Positions 1 through 9,979 of a stretch of DNA of 64,000 bases are shown here, piece after piece. The notes beneath the pieces are model-generated. The model had not been told where the DNA came from. It saw only the letters and a program-made list of their open reading frames with translations, and made no database searches. The stretch comes from Dictyobacter vulcani (GTDB lineage: Bacteria > Chloroflexota > Ktedonobacteria > Ktedonobacterales > Ktedonobacteraceae): positions 434,001 to 498,000 of the forward strand of contig NZ_BKZW01000004.1 in the NCBI RefSeq assembly GCF_008974265.1, written 5' to 3'. The translations under genes and the position numbers were made by a program. Position 1 is the first letter of the stretch, and the number at the start of each line of letters is the position of its first letter.

Positions 1-292
1 CCCGTGATCTCGACGCGGCGATCCTGGAGATCCGCCGGAATCGGCGCGACGGTCCAGTCTCCGTTTCTGATCTGTTCGGTCTCAGGGAGAAAATCAGGTA
101 GCTTTCCGGCATCGAGCTCAAGCTGGCGTTGGGCGCGGGCCGCCAGGAGTTCTTCGCGACGCGTGCCGAAGGCGCGGACCAGGCTGGCGATAAAGGTCAT
201 GGCCTCAGGAGTCAGGATTTCCGCAAAGGCCGGGGAGATCGCGGCCTTGATCTCAATACCCGGTGCATAATTAATCGTTGATGGGTGGTCAT
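1..292 (-). CDS. aceB: malate synthase A, N-terminal part (continues past window start)
   Basis: Glyoxylate-shunt enzyme condensing glyoxylate with acetyl-CoA to malate. The minus-strand frame is open from base 1 to about 290 and reads like the malate synthase A N-terminus, including LPDFLPETEQIRNGDW followed by PIPADLQDRRVEITG, a very conserved stretch of that family. Only about 90 residues lie in the window. The start is odd: an ATG at 292-290 preceded by a good AGGATGGAGGG ribosome site is in a different frame from the conserved part, and no in-frame ATG, GTG or TTG is seen. A one-base indel just after the start is the simplest reading. It follows aceA on the same strand after about 100 bp, so the two probably form one operon. 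Confidence 0.85.
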
Positions 293-326
293 AGTGCCCT
301 CCATCCTTTCTGCTTATGGTGTATGC

Positions 327-372
327 GCGTTGCCTGCCAGCTCCAGCAATGCTAGAAGCTGGCAGGCAACGC
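327..372. repeat. 16-bp inverted repeat between aceA and aceB
   Basis: Two perfect 16-base arms (327-342 and 357-372; left arm GCGTTGCCTGCCAGCT) flank a 14-base loop in the gap between aceA and aceB. There is no T-run on the minus-strand side, so it looks more like an mRNA-processing or attenuation hairpin that sets the aceA:aceB ratio than a full terminator. That role is inferred. Confidence 0.6.
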
Positions 373-391
373 GAGTCGCGCTCAACATATA

Positions 392-1668
392 TTAGTGGAA
401 TTGGCCTTCTTCGGTTGAGCCGGTCAGGGCAGTGGTGGAGGATTGTCCGCCGGAGATGACTTTGGCTACTTCATCGAAATAGCCGGTACCAACCTCGCGC
501 TGGTGTTTGGTGGCGGTATAGCCCTTAGCTTCTAATGCGAACTCCTCTTGCTGCAACTCTGAATAGGCGCTCATGCCACGATCTTTATAGTCGAGGGCCA
601 GTTTAAACATACTCTGGTTCAGGGCATGGAAACCGGCCAGCGTAATAAACTGGAAGACATAGCCCATCTTTGAGAGTCGCTGCTGGAATTCCGCGATGGC
701 GTCGGGCTCCAGTTTTTTGCGCCAGTTGAAGGATGGAGAACAGTTATAGGCGAGGAGCTGGTCGGGATACTGTGCATGGATTGCGTCGGCGAAGCGCTGG
801 GCCTCTTCGATATTTGGTTCAGAGGTTTCACACCAGATCAAATCGCAGTAGGGAGCATAGGCCAGCCCACGAGCAATCGCGGTCTCCAGTCCGTTGCGGA
901 TCTTGTAGAAGCCTTCGTGGGTGCGCTCATCGGTCAGAAATTGATGATCGACTGGATCGATGTCGGAGGTGATCAGGGTGGCGGCGTTAGCATCCGTGCG
1001 AGCAAACAGGAGGGTTGGGACGTTCAGGACATCGGCGGCAAAGCGAGCGGCCACCAGATGCTTGATCGCGGTCTGCGTTGGGATCAGGACCTTGCCACCC
1101 ATGTGGCCGCATTTCTTTTCGGAGGCCAGCTGATCCTCAAAATGGACGCCGGCCGCGCCTGCCTCGATCATCGCCTTCATCATCTCAAAGACGTTCAGAG
1201 GACCACCAAAGCCGGCCTCGCCATCGGCGATAATGGGGCAAACCAATCAATATCGTCCTTGCCTTCTGAATGATAAATCTGATCGACGCGCTGGAAGGCC
1301 TGATTGATCTTGCGCACAACCTGCGGCACGCTATTAGCGGGATACAAACTCTGGTCGGGATACATCTGACCGGCCAGGTTGGCATCTGCGGCAACCTGCC
1401 AGCCACTAAGATAAATAGCTTTAAGGCCAGCCTTTACCTGCTGTACCGCCTGATTGCCGGTGAGCGCACCCAGGGCCGCCACATATGATTCACTATGGAG
1501 GAGCTCCCAGAGCCGTTCCGCACCCCGGCGAGCCAGTGTATGCTCAATCTGGAGTGTGCCCTGTAATCGCAAAACATCTTCCGCGCTATAAGGACGCTTG
1601 ACTCCGTGCCAGCGCTCCTCTGTCTCCCAGGCATTTGACAATTCGACGGCATGTTGACGTTTCATCAT
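392..1668 (-). CDS. aceA: isocitrate lyase (one-base frameshift near 1235-1238)
   Basis: Cleaves isocitrate to glyoxylate and succinate, the first glyoxylate-shunt step. The N-terminal part (1668 to about 1240) ends at DDIDWFAP and the rest (about 1240 to 392) resumes at IIADGEAGFGGPLN; together they make a continuous lyase of about 425 residues. The catalytic KKCGHMGGK motif is in the second part, and the protein ends ALTGSTEEGQFH as in many bacterial lyases. The break is a C run (GGGG on the + strand at 1235-1238) that is one base short, so it is probably a sequencing error. Start ATG 1668 is preceded by GGGAAAGGAACAC. It is divergent from a LysR gene and upstream of malate synthase. Confidence 0.93.
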
Positions 1669-1732
1669 GATGTGTGTTCCTTTCCCGGCAATGAACCAGC
1701 GCAGATCATAAAAGATCGTGCGTACATTTTTT

Positions 1733-1875
1733 GTAGACCACAGTGTCTACGTGTTACCTACTAGAAAGGATACCTGGAAAAGCAGCAAAAGAACTAGGAT
1801 TTGAGTTCACAAGTACTGAGGTATAGCATAAGTAAACGCTTATATGTGTAGCCAGCTAACATTTTAGTAAACGCT
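1733..1875. promoter_or_regulatory. aceA / lysR divergent control region
   Basis: This lies in the 270-bp gap between aceA and the LysR gene. It holds an inverted repeat GTAGAC-N6-GTCTAC (1733-1750) and a direct repeat AGTAAACGCT at 1831-1840 and 1866-1875, 35 bp apart. Dyad and repeated sites in a divergent promoter fit LysR-type operators. Assigning them to this regulator is inference. Confidence 0.45.
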
Positions 1876-1940
1876 AGCAAAATAGTCTGTAAATAAGCTA
1901 TACTGTACGATTATCGTTTCTTTGCAAAGGAGCAAGGGGA

Positions 1941-2843
1941 ATGCGCAATCTGAATCTTCATCAACTGGCAACCTTTCAAGTAGTAGCGAAACATTGTAGC
2001 TATGTGCGGGCCGCTGAAGAATTACATTTCAGTCAGCCGGCGGTCTCGGCCCAGATCCGTCAGCTCGAAGAGACGCTGGGACTCAAGCTTTTCGATAAGA
2101 TTGGCCGCAAGACGCATTTAACGCAAGCGGGCCAGGAATTGTATCGCTACACGCAGAAAATTTCAGCTTTAATCGACGAAACCATGGAGACGATGGAGTC
2201 TCTGCGCAGTCCGCAGTATGGCCGTTTAAGTGTCGGAGCTGACACCACGGTCGGCACCTATGTGATTCCTGCCCTGCTCGGAAAATTTCGGCAGATTTAT
2301 CCGCATGTCGAGATTACGCTGGAAGTCGTGAACCGTGGCTATCTGCTTGACGACCTGCTCCACAACCGTGTCGACCTGGTGATTATGGGCAAAATTCCTA
2401 CCGAGACACCCGTCTATGCCGCGCCCTTCGCCCCCAACGAACTGGTGCTGATTGCGCCCACCACCCATCGCCTGGCCGGCTGCGTCAATGTACCCATGAC
2501 CGACCTGGCCCGTGAACACTTCCTGCTGCGCGAAACCGGATCCGGCACCCGGGCCGCGCTCGAAGGAGCCTTCCAGGCCGCCGGCCTACCGCTCCAGGTA
2601 AGCATGCAAGTTGGTAACAATAGTGCCATCAAACAAAGCGTAGCCGCCGGACTCGGCATCGGCCTTATTTCCCGTGTGGCTATCGACATGGAACTGGAGA
2701 CCCGGCGGCTCGTCATGCTCAGCGTTGAAGGTTTTCCCATCATGCGCCACTGGTTCCTGGTCCACCTCGAAGACAAAAACCTATCCGCCACCGCCCGCGT
2801 CTTCAAACACTTTTTATTACAACACGCCGTCGACCCCACATAG
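1941..2843 (+). CDS. LysR-family transcriptional regulator
   Basis: A 300-residue DNA-binding regulator of normal LysR length. Residues about 3-62 form the winged helix-turn-helix (FQVVAKHCSYVRAAEELHFS then QPAVSAQIRQLEETLGLKLF). Residues about 90-295 are the co-inducer-binding domain, closest in feel to the CbbR/CysL group. Start ATG follows AAAGGAGCAAGGGG. It is transcribed away from aceA, the classic layout for a LysR protein controlling its neighbour, so control of the glyoxylate genes is likely but unproven. The stop codon TAG (2841-2843) is the first three bases of an F1 repeat. Confidence 0.9.
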   Translation: MRNLNLHQLATFQVVAKHCSYVRAAEELHFSQPAVSAQIRQLEETLGLKLFDKIGRKTHLTQAGQELYRYTQKISALIDETMETMESLRSPQYGRLSVGADTTVGTYVIPALLGKFRQIYPHVEITLEVVNRGYLLDDLLHNRVDLVIMGKIPTETPVYAAPFAPNELVLIAPTTHRLAGCVNVPMTDLAREHFLLRETGSGTRAALEGAFQAAGLPLQVSMQVGNNSAIKQSVAAGLGIGLISRVAIDMELETRRLVMLSVEGFPIMRHWFLVHLEDKNLSATARVFKHFLLQHAVDPT

Positions 2844-2953
2844 GTGTGGAGCTTGCCTCCGATTGGTCCGGCCGCCATCAAAGCCAACCGAAATACGAAT
2901 ATCATGAAGGATCTCTTGGGGGTGCAGAAATCGGAGGCAAGCTCCGAACCTAC
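2841..2953. repeat. F1 palindromic element, copy 1
   Basis: The left arm TAGGTGTGGAGCTTGCCTCC and the right arm (near 2929-2953) are inverted copies. Each arm folds on itself (GGAGC-TT-GCCTCC type) next to the conserved GATT and TAGGT blocks. The element starts exactly on the LysR stop codon. Confidence 0.8.
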
Positions 2954-2996
2954 GTGTCGTGTCTATTTTTGCCTTTGATGAGCATGCTACAATATT

Positions 2997-3794
2997 TTAA
3001 ATCATTTCCGTTCCTGATCGCGATTCCGATGCCAGAAATGCAAGGATCATGGTAAAGATGTTCTGGTGGTCTGGATGGTCTGCTGGCTGCAGTGTGCGTG
3101 TCTGCATTTCTAGCAGATCGATGTAGAGCCTATCCATCATTTGCGCATTTTCAGGATACAGGTAACGCTGCATGTTTGTGCTGGCGCTATGTTTATCCAG
3201 GTGTTGGTATTCCAGGATACCTAAACGTTCTACTGTATCAGCGTTGCTTATATCGTGATAGCACATGACCAGCAGGCGATCGAGTTGTGCTCGATAAAAC
3301 TTGTAGGCGCTGAAATGTTGCCAGCGTTGGCGATACTTTATGTAGCGAAGCGCTCCGAGGTAGGAGTCATACAATATATTGAGGGGCTCTGCAAAGCGAG
3401 CAGGCTGGTAGGTACTGGCCGTGGCTGGTGATATTGTTTCTGTGTGATATACACAGGTGGTATCGGCAAAAGGCAGGTTATTGGCTGTATCAGCTATGCT
3501 GAGGTCCAGTTTGGTATAGGGGGAATAATCCTCAAATAGCACCACATAAGCGGCATAGCCTACGCGAGCGGTCAGCGGAAAAGCCACCAGCACCTGTCCG
3601 ATATGCGCGAGGCAAGCCGCCAGATGGTTCATAGTTGTATCAAAGTCCTGTGAGACAACATGCAAATCGATATCAGAATAGCGATCATGCGTCCCTTTTG
3701 CATACGAGCCAAACAGACCAATTTCAGACACCTCTGGCTCGGCCGCAAAGGCCTGGACGGCCCTGGTATAGAGTTGTTCCACTTGATCGATCAT
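2997..3794 (-). CDS. nucleotidyltransferase-domain protein
   Basis: A 265-residue protein with a Pol beta-type nucleotidyltransferase fold at residues about 20-60: GLFGSYAKGTHDRYSDIDLH contains the GS signature and the two metal-binding aspartates (DID). The remaining 200 residues are helical and unrecognised. In length and layout it resembles aminoglycoside-nucleotidyltransferase-like proteins of unknown substrate. It is transcribed alone, and no RNA or antitoxin partner is visible, so a toxin-antitoxin role is not supported. Confidence 0.7.
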   Translation of the reverse strand: MIDQVEQLYTRAVQAFAAEPEVSEIGLFGSYAKGTHDRYSDIDLHVVSQDFDTTMNHLAACLAHIGQVLVAFPLTARVGYAAYVVLFEDYSPYTKLDLSIADTANNLPFADTTCVYHTETISPATASTYQPARFAEPLNILYDSYLGALRYIKYRQRWQHFSAYKFYRAQLDRLLVMCYHDISNADTVERLGILEYQHLDKHSASTNMQRYLYPENAQMMDRLYIDLLEMQTRTLQPADHPDHQNIFTMILAFLASESRSGTEMI

Positions 3795-4052
3795 AATTAT
3801 TTCCCTTCGAACTTTTCAGGCTGATTTTATCTATCCTTCAGCGCTCCCTTGCCAGACGATACGTTCGTGGGCACCTCCAGCCAGTTCGTCTGCGGTATCG
3901 TCGATTTTTATATATACCTGTTCTACATGATTATTCAATTATGGTAGATGATGAACTCTTTAGCAAGTTCAATACCAGAGGTTGTGGTGGAGCGAGGCGT
4001 GGAGGGAGGTGTTAGCGAGGGGGGGCTGGCTACGCTCGATGGGGAACTGGTT
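3795..4052. other. intergenic, no gene recognised
   Basis: A short plus-strand open frame from 3948 (SIPEVVVERGVEGGVSEGGL) has no recognisable family and runs straight into the F2 repeat. It may be a transposase scrap; I do not call it a gene. Confidence 0.4.
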
Positions 4053-4503
4053 GCGGCCTTCAAGGCTAATACGTTTCACTTAGCGATGATGTGGCAAGAA
4101 AAGACATGGTGCAGAAAAGGAGCGGATCGTACGTCGAGAAGGCGCCACACGCGGAGGCCGGCATGCGGCGTGATGGTGGAGCGAGGTGCTCAAAGAGCAT
4201 CGCATGCCTGTGGCGCCTACACCGAGACGGATCCTGTTTCGTGATCCTCTCCGAGAAGGTACTGGTCGGATCCACGCGCTCTCCCACCACGTTGCTGCGC
4301 GAGCAGGCCACGGCCCACACGATCCGTACCCGTGTAGGCGCCACAGCACTGCGCGTGGTTCGAGCACGCTGGCCTGCCAAAACGCAGCAGTGCGGCCTCC
4401 GCGTGTGGCGCCCAGTCCACGTACACCTTGCTTGCTGGTCACGTCGAACCATTTCTCAACGTATCGCTAAGTGAAACGTATTGGCCGCGAAGGCTGTCGC
4501 TAC
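4053..4503. repeat. F2 palindromic element, about 450 bp
   Basis: The outer inverted ends GGCTAATACGTTTCACTTAG (from 4064) and their complement (ending near 4485) are flanked by a further GCGGCCTT / CGAAGGCTGTCGC pair. The interior is itself a large imperfect palindrome with GGCGCCACACGCGGAGGCCG and its complement, and with GTGGCGCCTACA blocks. Several overlapping long open frames here come from the GC-rich palindrome and are not genes. Confidence 0.85.
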
Positions 4504-4627
4504 GGGGAGTGGCTCTCCTTTTTGGGATAATGGTATCCTGAATGTGGTTGAAAATGGATCTTTTAACGTCTCCACTCTAATGGTATACTCGCTTTATTGA
4601 TATGTAATTGCATGAAGGGAATCAATT

Positions 4628-4975
4628 ATGGCGTATACTGTTTCAAATGAAGCATTGAAGCTTAATGCGACTGCCAGTTTGTTTCAGGGGCAGGCATATG
4701 GGGATGATCTACCGGTGTCGGTGTTTCAGGTAGCTTCGGTGCCGGGCGGTGGCCCCAGTCTGCATGTCCATCCATATCCAGAGGTGTTTGTCTTGCACAG
4801 AGGTGAGGCGACGTTTACGGTGGGGGATGAGACTCTAAAAGTCAGTGCCGGGCATGTGGTGGTAGCGCCAGCCAATACGCCGCACAAGTTTAAGAATACC
4901 GGTGATGAGCCGTTGCTGCTCTTCTCGGTCCACCCCAATAAAGAGGTCATTCAAGAGGGGCTTGAAAACGACTAA
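4628..4975 (+). CDS. cupin-domain protein
   Basis: A 115-residue single-domain cupin. The first cupin motif is seen around SLHVHPYPEVFVLHRGEATF (the two histidines and glutamate that bind metal). The second is around PANTPHKFKNTGDEPLLLF, with the last metal histidine. Such small cupins are often isomerases, dioxygenases or sugar-binding sensors, and the substrate cannot be told from sequence. AAGGGAATCAATT precedes the ATG. It ends 15 bp before a strong terminator hairpin and stands alone. Confidence 0.85.
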   Translation: MAYTVSNEALKLNATASLFQGQAYGDDLPVSVFQVASVPGGGPSLHVHPYPEVFVLHRGEATFTVGDETLKVSAGHVVVAPANTPHKFKNTGDEPLLLFSVHPNKEVIQEGLEND

Positions 4976-4990
4976 GGGTCGTGCTCTCTA

Positions 4991-5045
4991 CGCCAGGTAT
5001 ATCCCCAATTGTTTAGTTGTTAGGGATATACCTGGCGTTCTTTTT
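4991..5045. terminator. bidirectional intrinsic terminator
   Basis: Perfect 15-base arms CGCCAGGTATATCCC (4991-5005) and complement (5023-5037) are followed by TTCTTTTT. It lies between the convergent cupin gene and the STAND regulator. Confidence 0.85.
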
Positions 5046-5047
5046 GG

Positions 5048-7590
5048 TTATTCTGACCAGGTGAAGCCGAAGAGGTTAAGTGTTTTCGTATCTATAGCGG
5101 GTAATGGGGAAAGAACTACTGTGGCTTCTGTTTTGTTGTTTTGCTCAGATAGTGATGCAATGCGTTGCAGGAGCTCATGCGCCTCCTGATATTTTCCCTG
5201 TCTGACATAGAGATTGGCCAGTCCGGTGAGGGGATAGCGCATGGCAGGATGAGTTGCATCTGATAGCTGCTCGAATAGTTGGAGTACGCGCAGATAGCTT
5301 GTTTCAGCTTCGCTATACTTTCCCATTTTGAAGTACAGCATTGCCAGTGTGTCCAGAAAAAAAGCGAAGCGGAACGTTTCTGTACCACATGTATGTTCCT
5401 GGATATGCAATGCGCGCTGTAGTAATGTTTCGGCTTCGCTATATCTTCCTGTTGCGATATAAGCAGCAGCAAGGTTGTTAAGGAGCGCTGCAAGTTCAGC
5501 TGTTTCTACCCCCTGGGCCTTTTCCTGGAGGGCGATCGCTCTGAGTAATAACGCTTGGGTTTCTTGTGAATTGAGTCGACCTTGCGCGCAAGAACTAAGT
5601 GCTAGAGTACACAACACCGTAGACAGGCAGGGATGGTCAGGTCCAACTACCTGTTCTTGCAATCTGAGCGATCTCTGCGCAAGCTCGCGGGACTCTGAAT
5701 ATTTTTCAGCTCTGAAACACAACGTTGCGAACATTTCTAGCGGCAAGGCGAGATCAATATGCTCTGAGCCCAGGGCCTGTTCTCGTTCGTGAAGAATACG
5801 TCGAAAGAGTTGCTCGGCTTCTTCATAACGACCAAACTCGGTCAAGAGGCAGGCCAGACCGCATAAGGGCCGGGTAGCTTGTACGCTATCAGACGGGGGC
5901 ATCTGTTGATAGAGTTCTGACGCACGCTGATAATGCATTTCAGCTTCAGCGTAATTTCCCTGTTTGCGTTTAATATCTGCGATATCGTTCAACAGCGTAG
6001 CTACATCTACATCCAGAGCTTCAGGTGTCTGTTCCAGGAGCAGCAGGGCCTGCTGATAGAGTGTTTCGGCCTTAGCATACTGTTCGCGTTGTGCAAGATA
6101 GCTGGCTGTTTTCGTGAGTAAGGCGTAACGTGTCGCGGGAGCGCACGTTTCCTCGTCACTCTGTCGGATCAGGAACAGAGCATGCGGCAGCAGTTGCTCG
6201 CACCACGGCCAGACCTCCATAGAGGTCTGATCGGTAGGGAATGCCTGATTTACCATCTCGAATACGTGCATAGCCCAGCGCTGACGCACGCTCTCCTCTA
6301 GTCCTGCCTTGAGTGTGGTTTGTACCAGGCGATGGATCGTCAGCGTTTTGGTCTGACCGTGACGGCGAATGAGCGAGTAGGTTAGTAATTCTTTGAGCGC
6401 CGCATTGAATTTTCTGGGTGTGGTCAAGACTGTTTGTGAGGTTGGCCCCAGGCAGGAAAATCCTTCGGTGAGTAAACGTTCTGGAATCGCATCCGGGGCA
6501 AGGAAGCTACAGATTGTCAGGACATCGATAGCTCCGGGCGAGCCTGGACGCACTTTCTCAAGAGAGAGATGAATGGTGCGCTCAACAGAGAAGGGATGGT
6601 CGGCATATACATTGCGTTCTCTGAGCATTTGTAGCGGTGAGTCCTGGAACAGGTGCAGAAAATCTTCCAGGCTGCATTGAGTCTCTTCTATATAACTGCC
6701 AGCTTGATCAAGTGCCAGTGGCAATCCCCCCATAGCTTCCGCGAGCAGATGTGCTGTCGCTACATCTGGTCTATGATCAAGTTGGGCGTTGAATGGTGCG
6801 TGAGGATTGATGCGTCTTGCGCGCCCCAGCAAGAAGTGCACACTTTCCTCCAGCGACATCTGCGGTACTTCTATGCTCAGCGCCAGCGTACCAACCGTGT
6901 AGCGCCGTGTGGTCAGCAGCAGGGTACCGCGATTGGCTGTCGGCAAAAACTCTTTCAGCATCTCAAGGTCTTCAACATTATCCAGCACCAGAAGCCAATC
7001 GCAGTGGGTATCGAGCCAGTTTTTCATGGCGGCTACCACCTTGTTTTGATCTGACTGCTGGCTGGCGGGTAGTTGTAAGCATGTCGCGATAGAGATAAAA
7101 CTGGAGATAAGCGTTTCTTGTTCTTCTGCTCCTACCCAGAGCATCGCCGTATAGTCCTGCGCATAACGGTAGGCATATTCAAGGGCCACCTGTGTTTTTC
7201 CGATGCCCCCCGGACCACTTAATGCGCAGGATCGGGTAAGGGTCGCGTTTCTCTGTCGGGAAAGGATCGTATGCAAGTGGTTGAGTAGAGTTTCGCGTCC
7301 GGTAAAAAAAGGATTGCGCTGATATGGTACGCACCAGGGTATCTCAGCGGACGGCACGCGGATGCTGCTTCTACTGCCAAAGAGGTCTTCAGGTGAGATG
7401 TGCAATGCCTGGCAGAGCAATTCACGTGATTGTCCCTGTGGAACGGCTCGATCGCGCTCCCAGCGCTGAATACTCCTCGCGATACACCCATCGCCTCCGC
7501 CAGTGCCTCCTGCGAAAGATTGGCATACAAGCGTGCCGCCAGCAAACGTTGGCCTAAAGAAATAGCATCTGTCCTGGGTGTTGATTCCAT
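5048..7590 (-). CDS. XRE-HTH / NB-ARC ATPase / TPR regulator (STAND type), frameshift near 7480
   Basis: A signalling ATPase-regulator of about 848 residues. The N-terminal HTH is split by one missing base: one frame gives LGQRLLAARLYANLSQEALA and EAMGVSR, the other gives SIQRWERDRAVPQGQ. NB-ARC follows: P-loop GPGGIGKTQVALEYAYRY, the Walker B-like WLLVLDNVED, TLLLTTR and GLPLALDQAGSYIE. The C-terminal 350 residues are about eight tetratricopeptide repeats (units such as YAEAEMHYQRASELYQQ and YSEAETLLQRALHIQE). Start ATG 7590 has GGGAG upstream. STAND proteins use the TPRs to sense a ligand and the nucleotide switch to change state; the target here is unknown. Confidence 0.88.
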
Positions 7591-7974
7591 TCAATACTCC
7601 CATTAGCCAGGGAAAGCTGCTCGCAACCAGCAGATAATTCCCGATTGTTGTTTCTGTACATGTATAAATACGTTTGTAGCTATAAAAATCTCACCATCTC
7701 TGATATCATATCTTAAAACACTAAAGTGTCGTTAGATTGTCGTGTCTCTGTCGTGGTGAAATAGCTCATTTTAGAGCATAATAAAGAAAGCGATGGACGA
7801 ATCGTTCTAAATCGTAAGATGCTTAAATTGAAGCCAATAAAACTACTATCTTGATTGAAGAAAAGTAGTAAATGTGCATCAATACGAAGAAATATAAGTC
7901 TCTCATATGAAGCATTTGTACATCGCGTTAACTACATTCTAGTACCATTTAGTGAGTTATGCAGGAGGAAAAAC

Positions 7975-8421
7975 ATGCATTTCTTCTCACGAAAAAACCT
8001 GGCGATCAGCGCGCTTATGATGCTGATGCTCTGTGCGATGGTTCTGTTCAATAGTGGAACCGGCCATGCTTATGCAGCTACGCATGCTCCCTCGGTAGCC
8101 TCGCAGGCTACTACACATAATATCGTAAGGCCAGCGGCCGGGACGGTTCATGGATGTCCGGTGGGATATGCCTGTATTTATCCACAGAATGCGGGCTGGA
8201 ATGGCGATCATCCATCGAATACCTACTACAACTATGGCACCTACAAACTCTATAATCAGTATGGCAACCATTACATCTACAACAACCAGACTGGTGGCGC
8301 GCCGTTCTGGCTGTGCACCGATTCTTATGGTAAAACTTGCCCATGGTATGTCGCCGCCGGTACTTCAGCGCAGACTGACTTTACTCCACTCAATTCTGTC
8401 AAACTCGTTCCCTCGTTGTAA
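7975..8421 (+). CDS. secreted peptidase-inhibitor-I36-like protein
   Basis: A 148-residue exported protein. Start ATG 7975 has an excellent GCAGGAGG site; an upstream in-frame ATG at 7855 lacks one. Residues 1-32 form a signal peptide (positive MHFFSRK, hydrophobic core, cleavage near AYA-A). The mature part has CPVGYACIYPQNAGWNG and later WLCTDSYGKTCPW, so four cysteines can pair into the small beta-gamma-crystallin-like fold of inhibitor family I36. Tyr and Asn are very abundant between the cysteine pairs. The role outside the cell is inferred. Confidence 0.75.
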   Translation: MHFFSRKNLAISALMMLMLCAMVLFNSGTGHAYAATHAPSVASQATTHNIVRPAAGTVHGCPVGYACIYPQNAGWNGDHPSNTYYNYGTYKLYNQYGNHYIYNNQTGGAPFWLCTDSYGKTCPWYVAAGTSAQTDFTPLNSVKLVPSL

Positions 8422-8439
8422 ACCAGGAAACGTCTAAAA

Positions 8440-8475
8440 AACCGACCCTCTCCTTTTATCAGGAGAGGGTCGGTT
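8440..8475. terminator. bidirectional intrinsic terminator
   Basis: Perfect 15-base arms AACCGACCCTCTCCT / complement with a 6-base loop. An A-run precedes it, giving a U-run on the minus strand. It separates the convergent I36-like and M20 genes. Confidence 0.85.
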
Positions 8476-8513
8476 TGTGTGTTTCAACAATCGAAGAGAG
8501 CAGATATCTGTGG

Positions 8514-9854
8514 CTATGATTGACCCAGCGAGGCCAGGAAGATGGCTTCGGCGAGGGCGGCGCGCTCGATTTCCTGGGGGTCGACGCTTTCGTTGGGGGC
8601 GTGTACGTCGGCGGCGGCGTCTTCGGCTCCCAGATGAGTATTTCGGCTTTGGGCATGACGTGGGCGAAGGTGTTGATGACGGGGATGGAGCCGCCGCTAC
8701 CGGTCTCACCGACTTCTTTGCCATAGGCGGTGAGCATAGCAGCGCGGGCCGCTTGATAGGCTGGACCATCGGTGGCCATGGCGTGTCCTTCACCTGTATC
8801 TTGTTCCGAGAAGCTAAGCTGGACGTGCCATGGCGCGACGGACTCCAGATGACGGGTCAGGATGGCCAGGGCGTCTTTGGCGCTGTGTCCGGGTGGGACG
8901 CGCAGGCTGATCCGCGCACGGGCCGCGTCGATCAGGATATTGCGGGCTCCGGTGACGGCGGGGGCGTCAAGTCCGGTGACGTTGATGGCGTAGTTGGACC
9001 AGAGGCGGCTGGCGATAGAGCCGGTGCCGACCAGATCTACTCCTGGCAGGACGCCAGCGACATAGCGGAACACTTCTTCCGGCACCTCACTACCATGCCA
9101 GGGCTGGCCCTGGAGTCCAGGATGGCGATGCTGCCGTTGTCGTCGTGCAGGGTGGAAAGGATGCGGATCAAGGCGACCAGCGCGTCGGGCGTGGGTCCGC
9201 CAAAGCCGCCGCTATGCAGTTGTCCTTTCAGGCTGCGTACCTCGACGACCACCGAGGCCATGCCGCGCAGGCTGGTGGTCAGGATCGGCTCGCCGACCCG
9301 ATCGTTGCCGCCATCGGCGACCACCACCACATCGGCTTGAAATAAGTCGGGTGCGCCGACACATAGGCTTCGAGGCTACTGCCAAACTCTTCTTCGCCCT
9401 CGACAATAATCTTGATATTGACCGGCAACTGGCCCGTCAGACTGCGGATCGCCGCCACATGGATGGCGATGCCCGACTTATCATCTGCCGCGCCGCGACC
9501 ATAGAGGCGTCCATTTTCTCCTGGGGTCAGCGTAAACGGTGGTGTCCGCCACTCCTCGACATTGCCCGCGGGCTGGACATCATAGTGGGCATAGAGCAGC
9601 ACCGTTGGAGCTCCCGCCGGACCAGGGATCTCGCCATAGACGGCGGGATAGCCGGTGGGCTGGTCCAGCAGACGGAGCGCCTGAAAGCCGGCGCGCTGCA
9701 AGATATCCATCGTCATGTGGGCGGCCTCGACGACAGGTTCTTTCGGGAAGCCATCGGTTGCGATCGAGGGAATCGCGACCAGTCTGGCCAGATCTTCGAG
9801 CGTGGCTGGCATGGCCTGAGCGACCGCCTGCCGGATTGTGTCATGTGAGAGCAT
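8514..9854 (-). CDS. M20-family metallopeptidase (dipeptidase), three frameshifts
   Basis: Zinc amino- or dipeptidase of about 447 residues when its pieces are joined, normal for M20. Piece 1 (9854 to about 9340) has LLYAHYDVQPAGNVEEW (first metal histidine and catalytic Asp) and RGAADDKSG plus VEGEEEFGSSL (catalytic Glu pair). Piece 2 (about 9330-9115) continues VVVVADGGNDRVGEP. Piece 3 (about 9110-8640) has ETGSGGSIPVINTF. Piece 4 ends ALAEAIFLASLGQS at TAG 8514-8516. Each break is repaired by adding one base (near 9340, 9115 and 8630), one of them clearly in a G run. The start is ATG 9854 after CAGAAGGAATCACT. It acts in peptide catabolism. Confidence 0.88.
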
Positions 9855-9979
9855 AGTGATTCCTTCTGCTGTTTTTCTTTTCTTTATAGCAGAGATATCG
9901 AAAAATATCAATCTAAAAAACAAAAGGCGGCTCGCCTCAGGTGAATGGGGCGTAGCCGCGGATGATTGCCGGTACGGGC

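Noticed and set aside
2997..3794. MNT/HEPN-type toxin-antitoxin module
   Set aside because: The nucleotidyltransferase is much longer than MNT antitoxins and has no adjacent HEPN gene.
3948..4244. 98-residue plus-strand open frame
   Set aside because: Begins outside but ends inside an F2 repeat, lacks a ribosome site and a recognisable family.
4066..4470. Several overlapping 70-130-residue open frames on both strands
   Set aside because: They lie inside an F2 palindrome; equivalent frames recur in other copies (17446-17931, 22586-23008, 63014-63529) and come from GC-rich inverted sequence without ribosome sites.
8477..9340. 287-residue plus-strand open frame
   Set aside because: Shadow of the frameshifted M20 peptidase, whose conserved motifs are on the minus strand.
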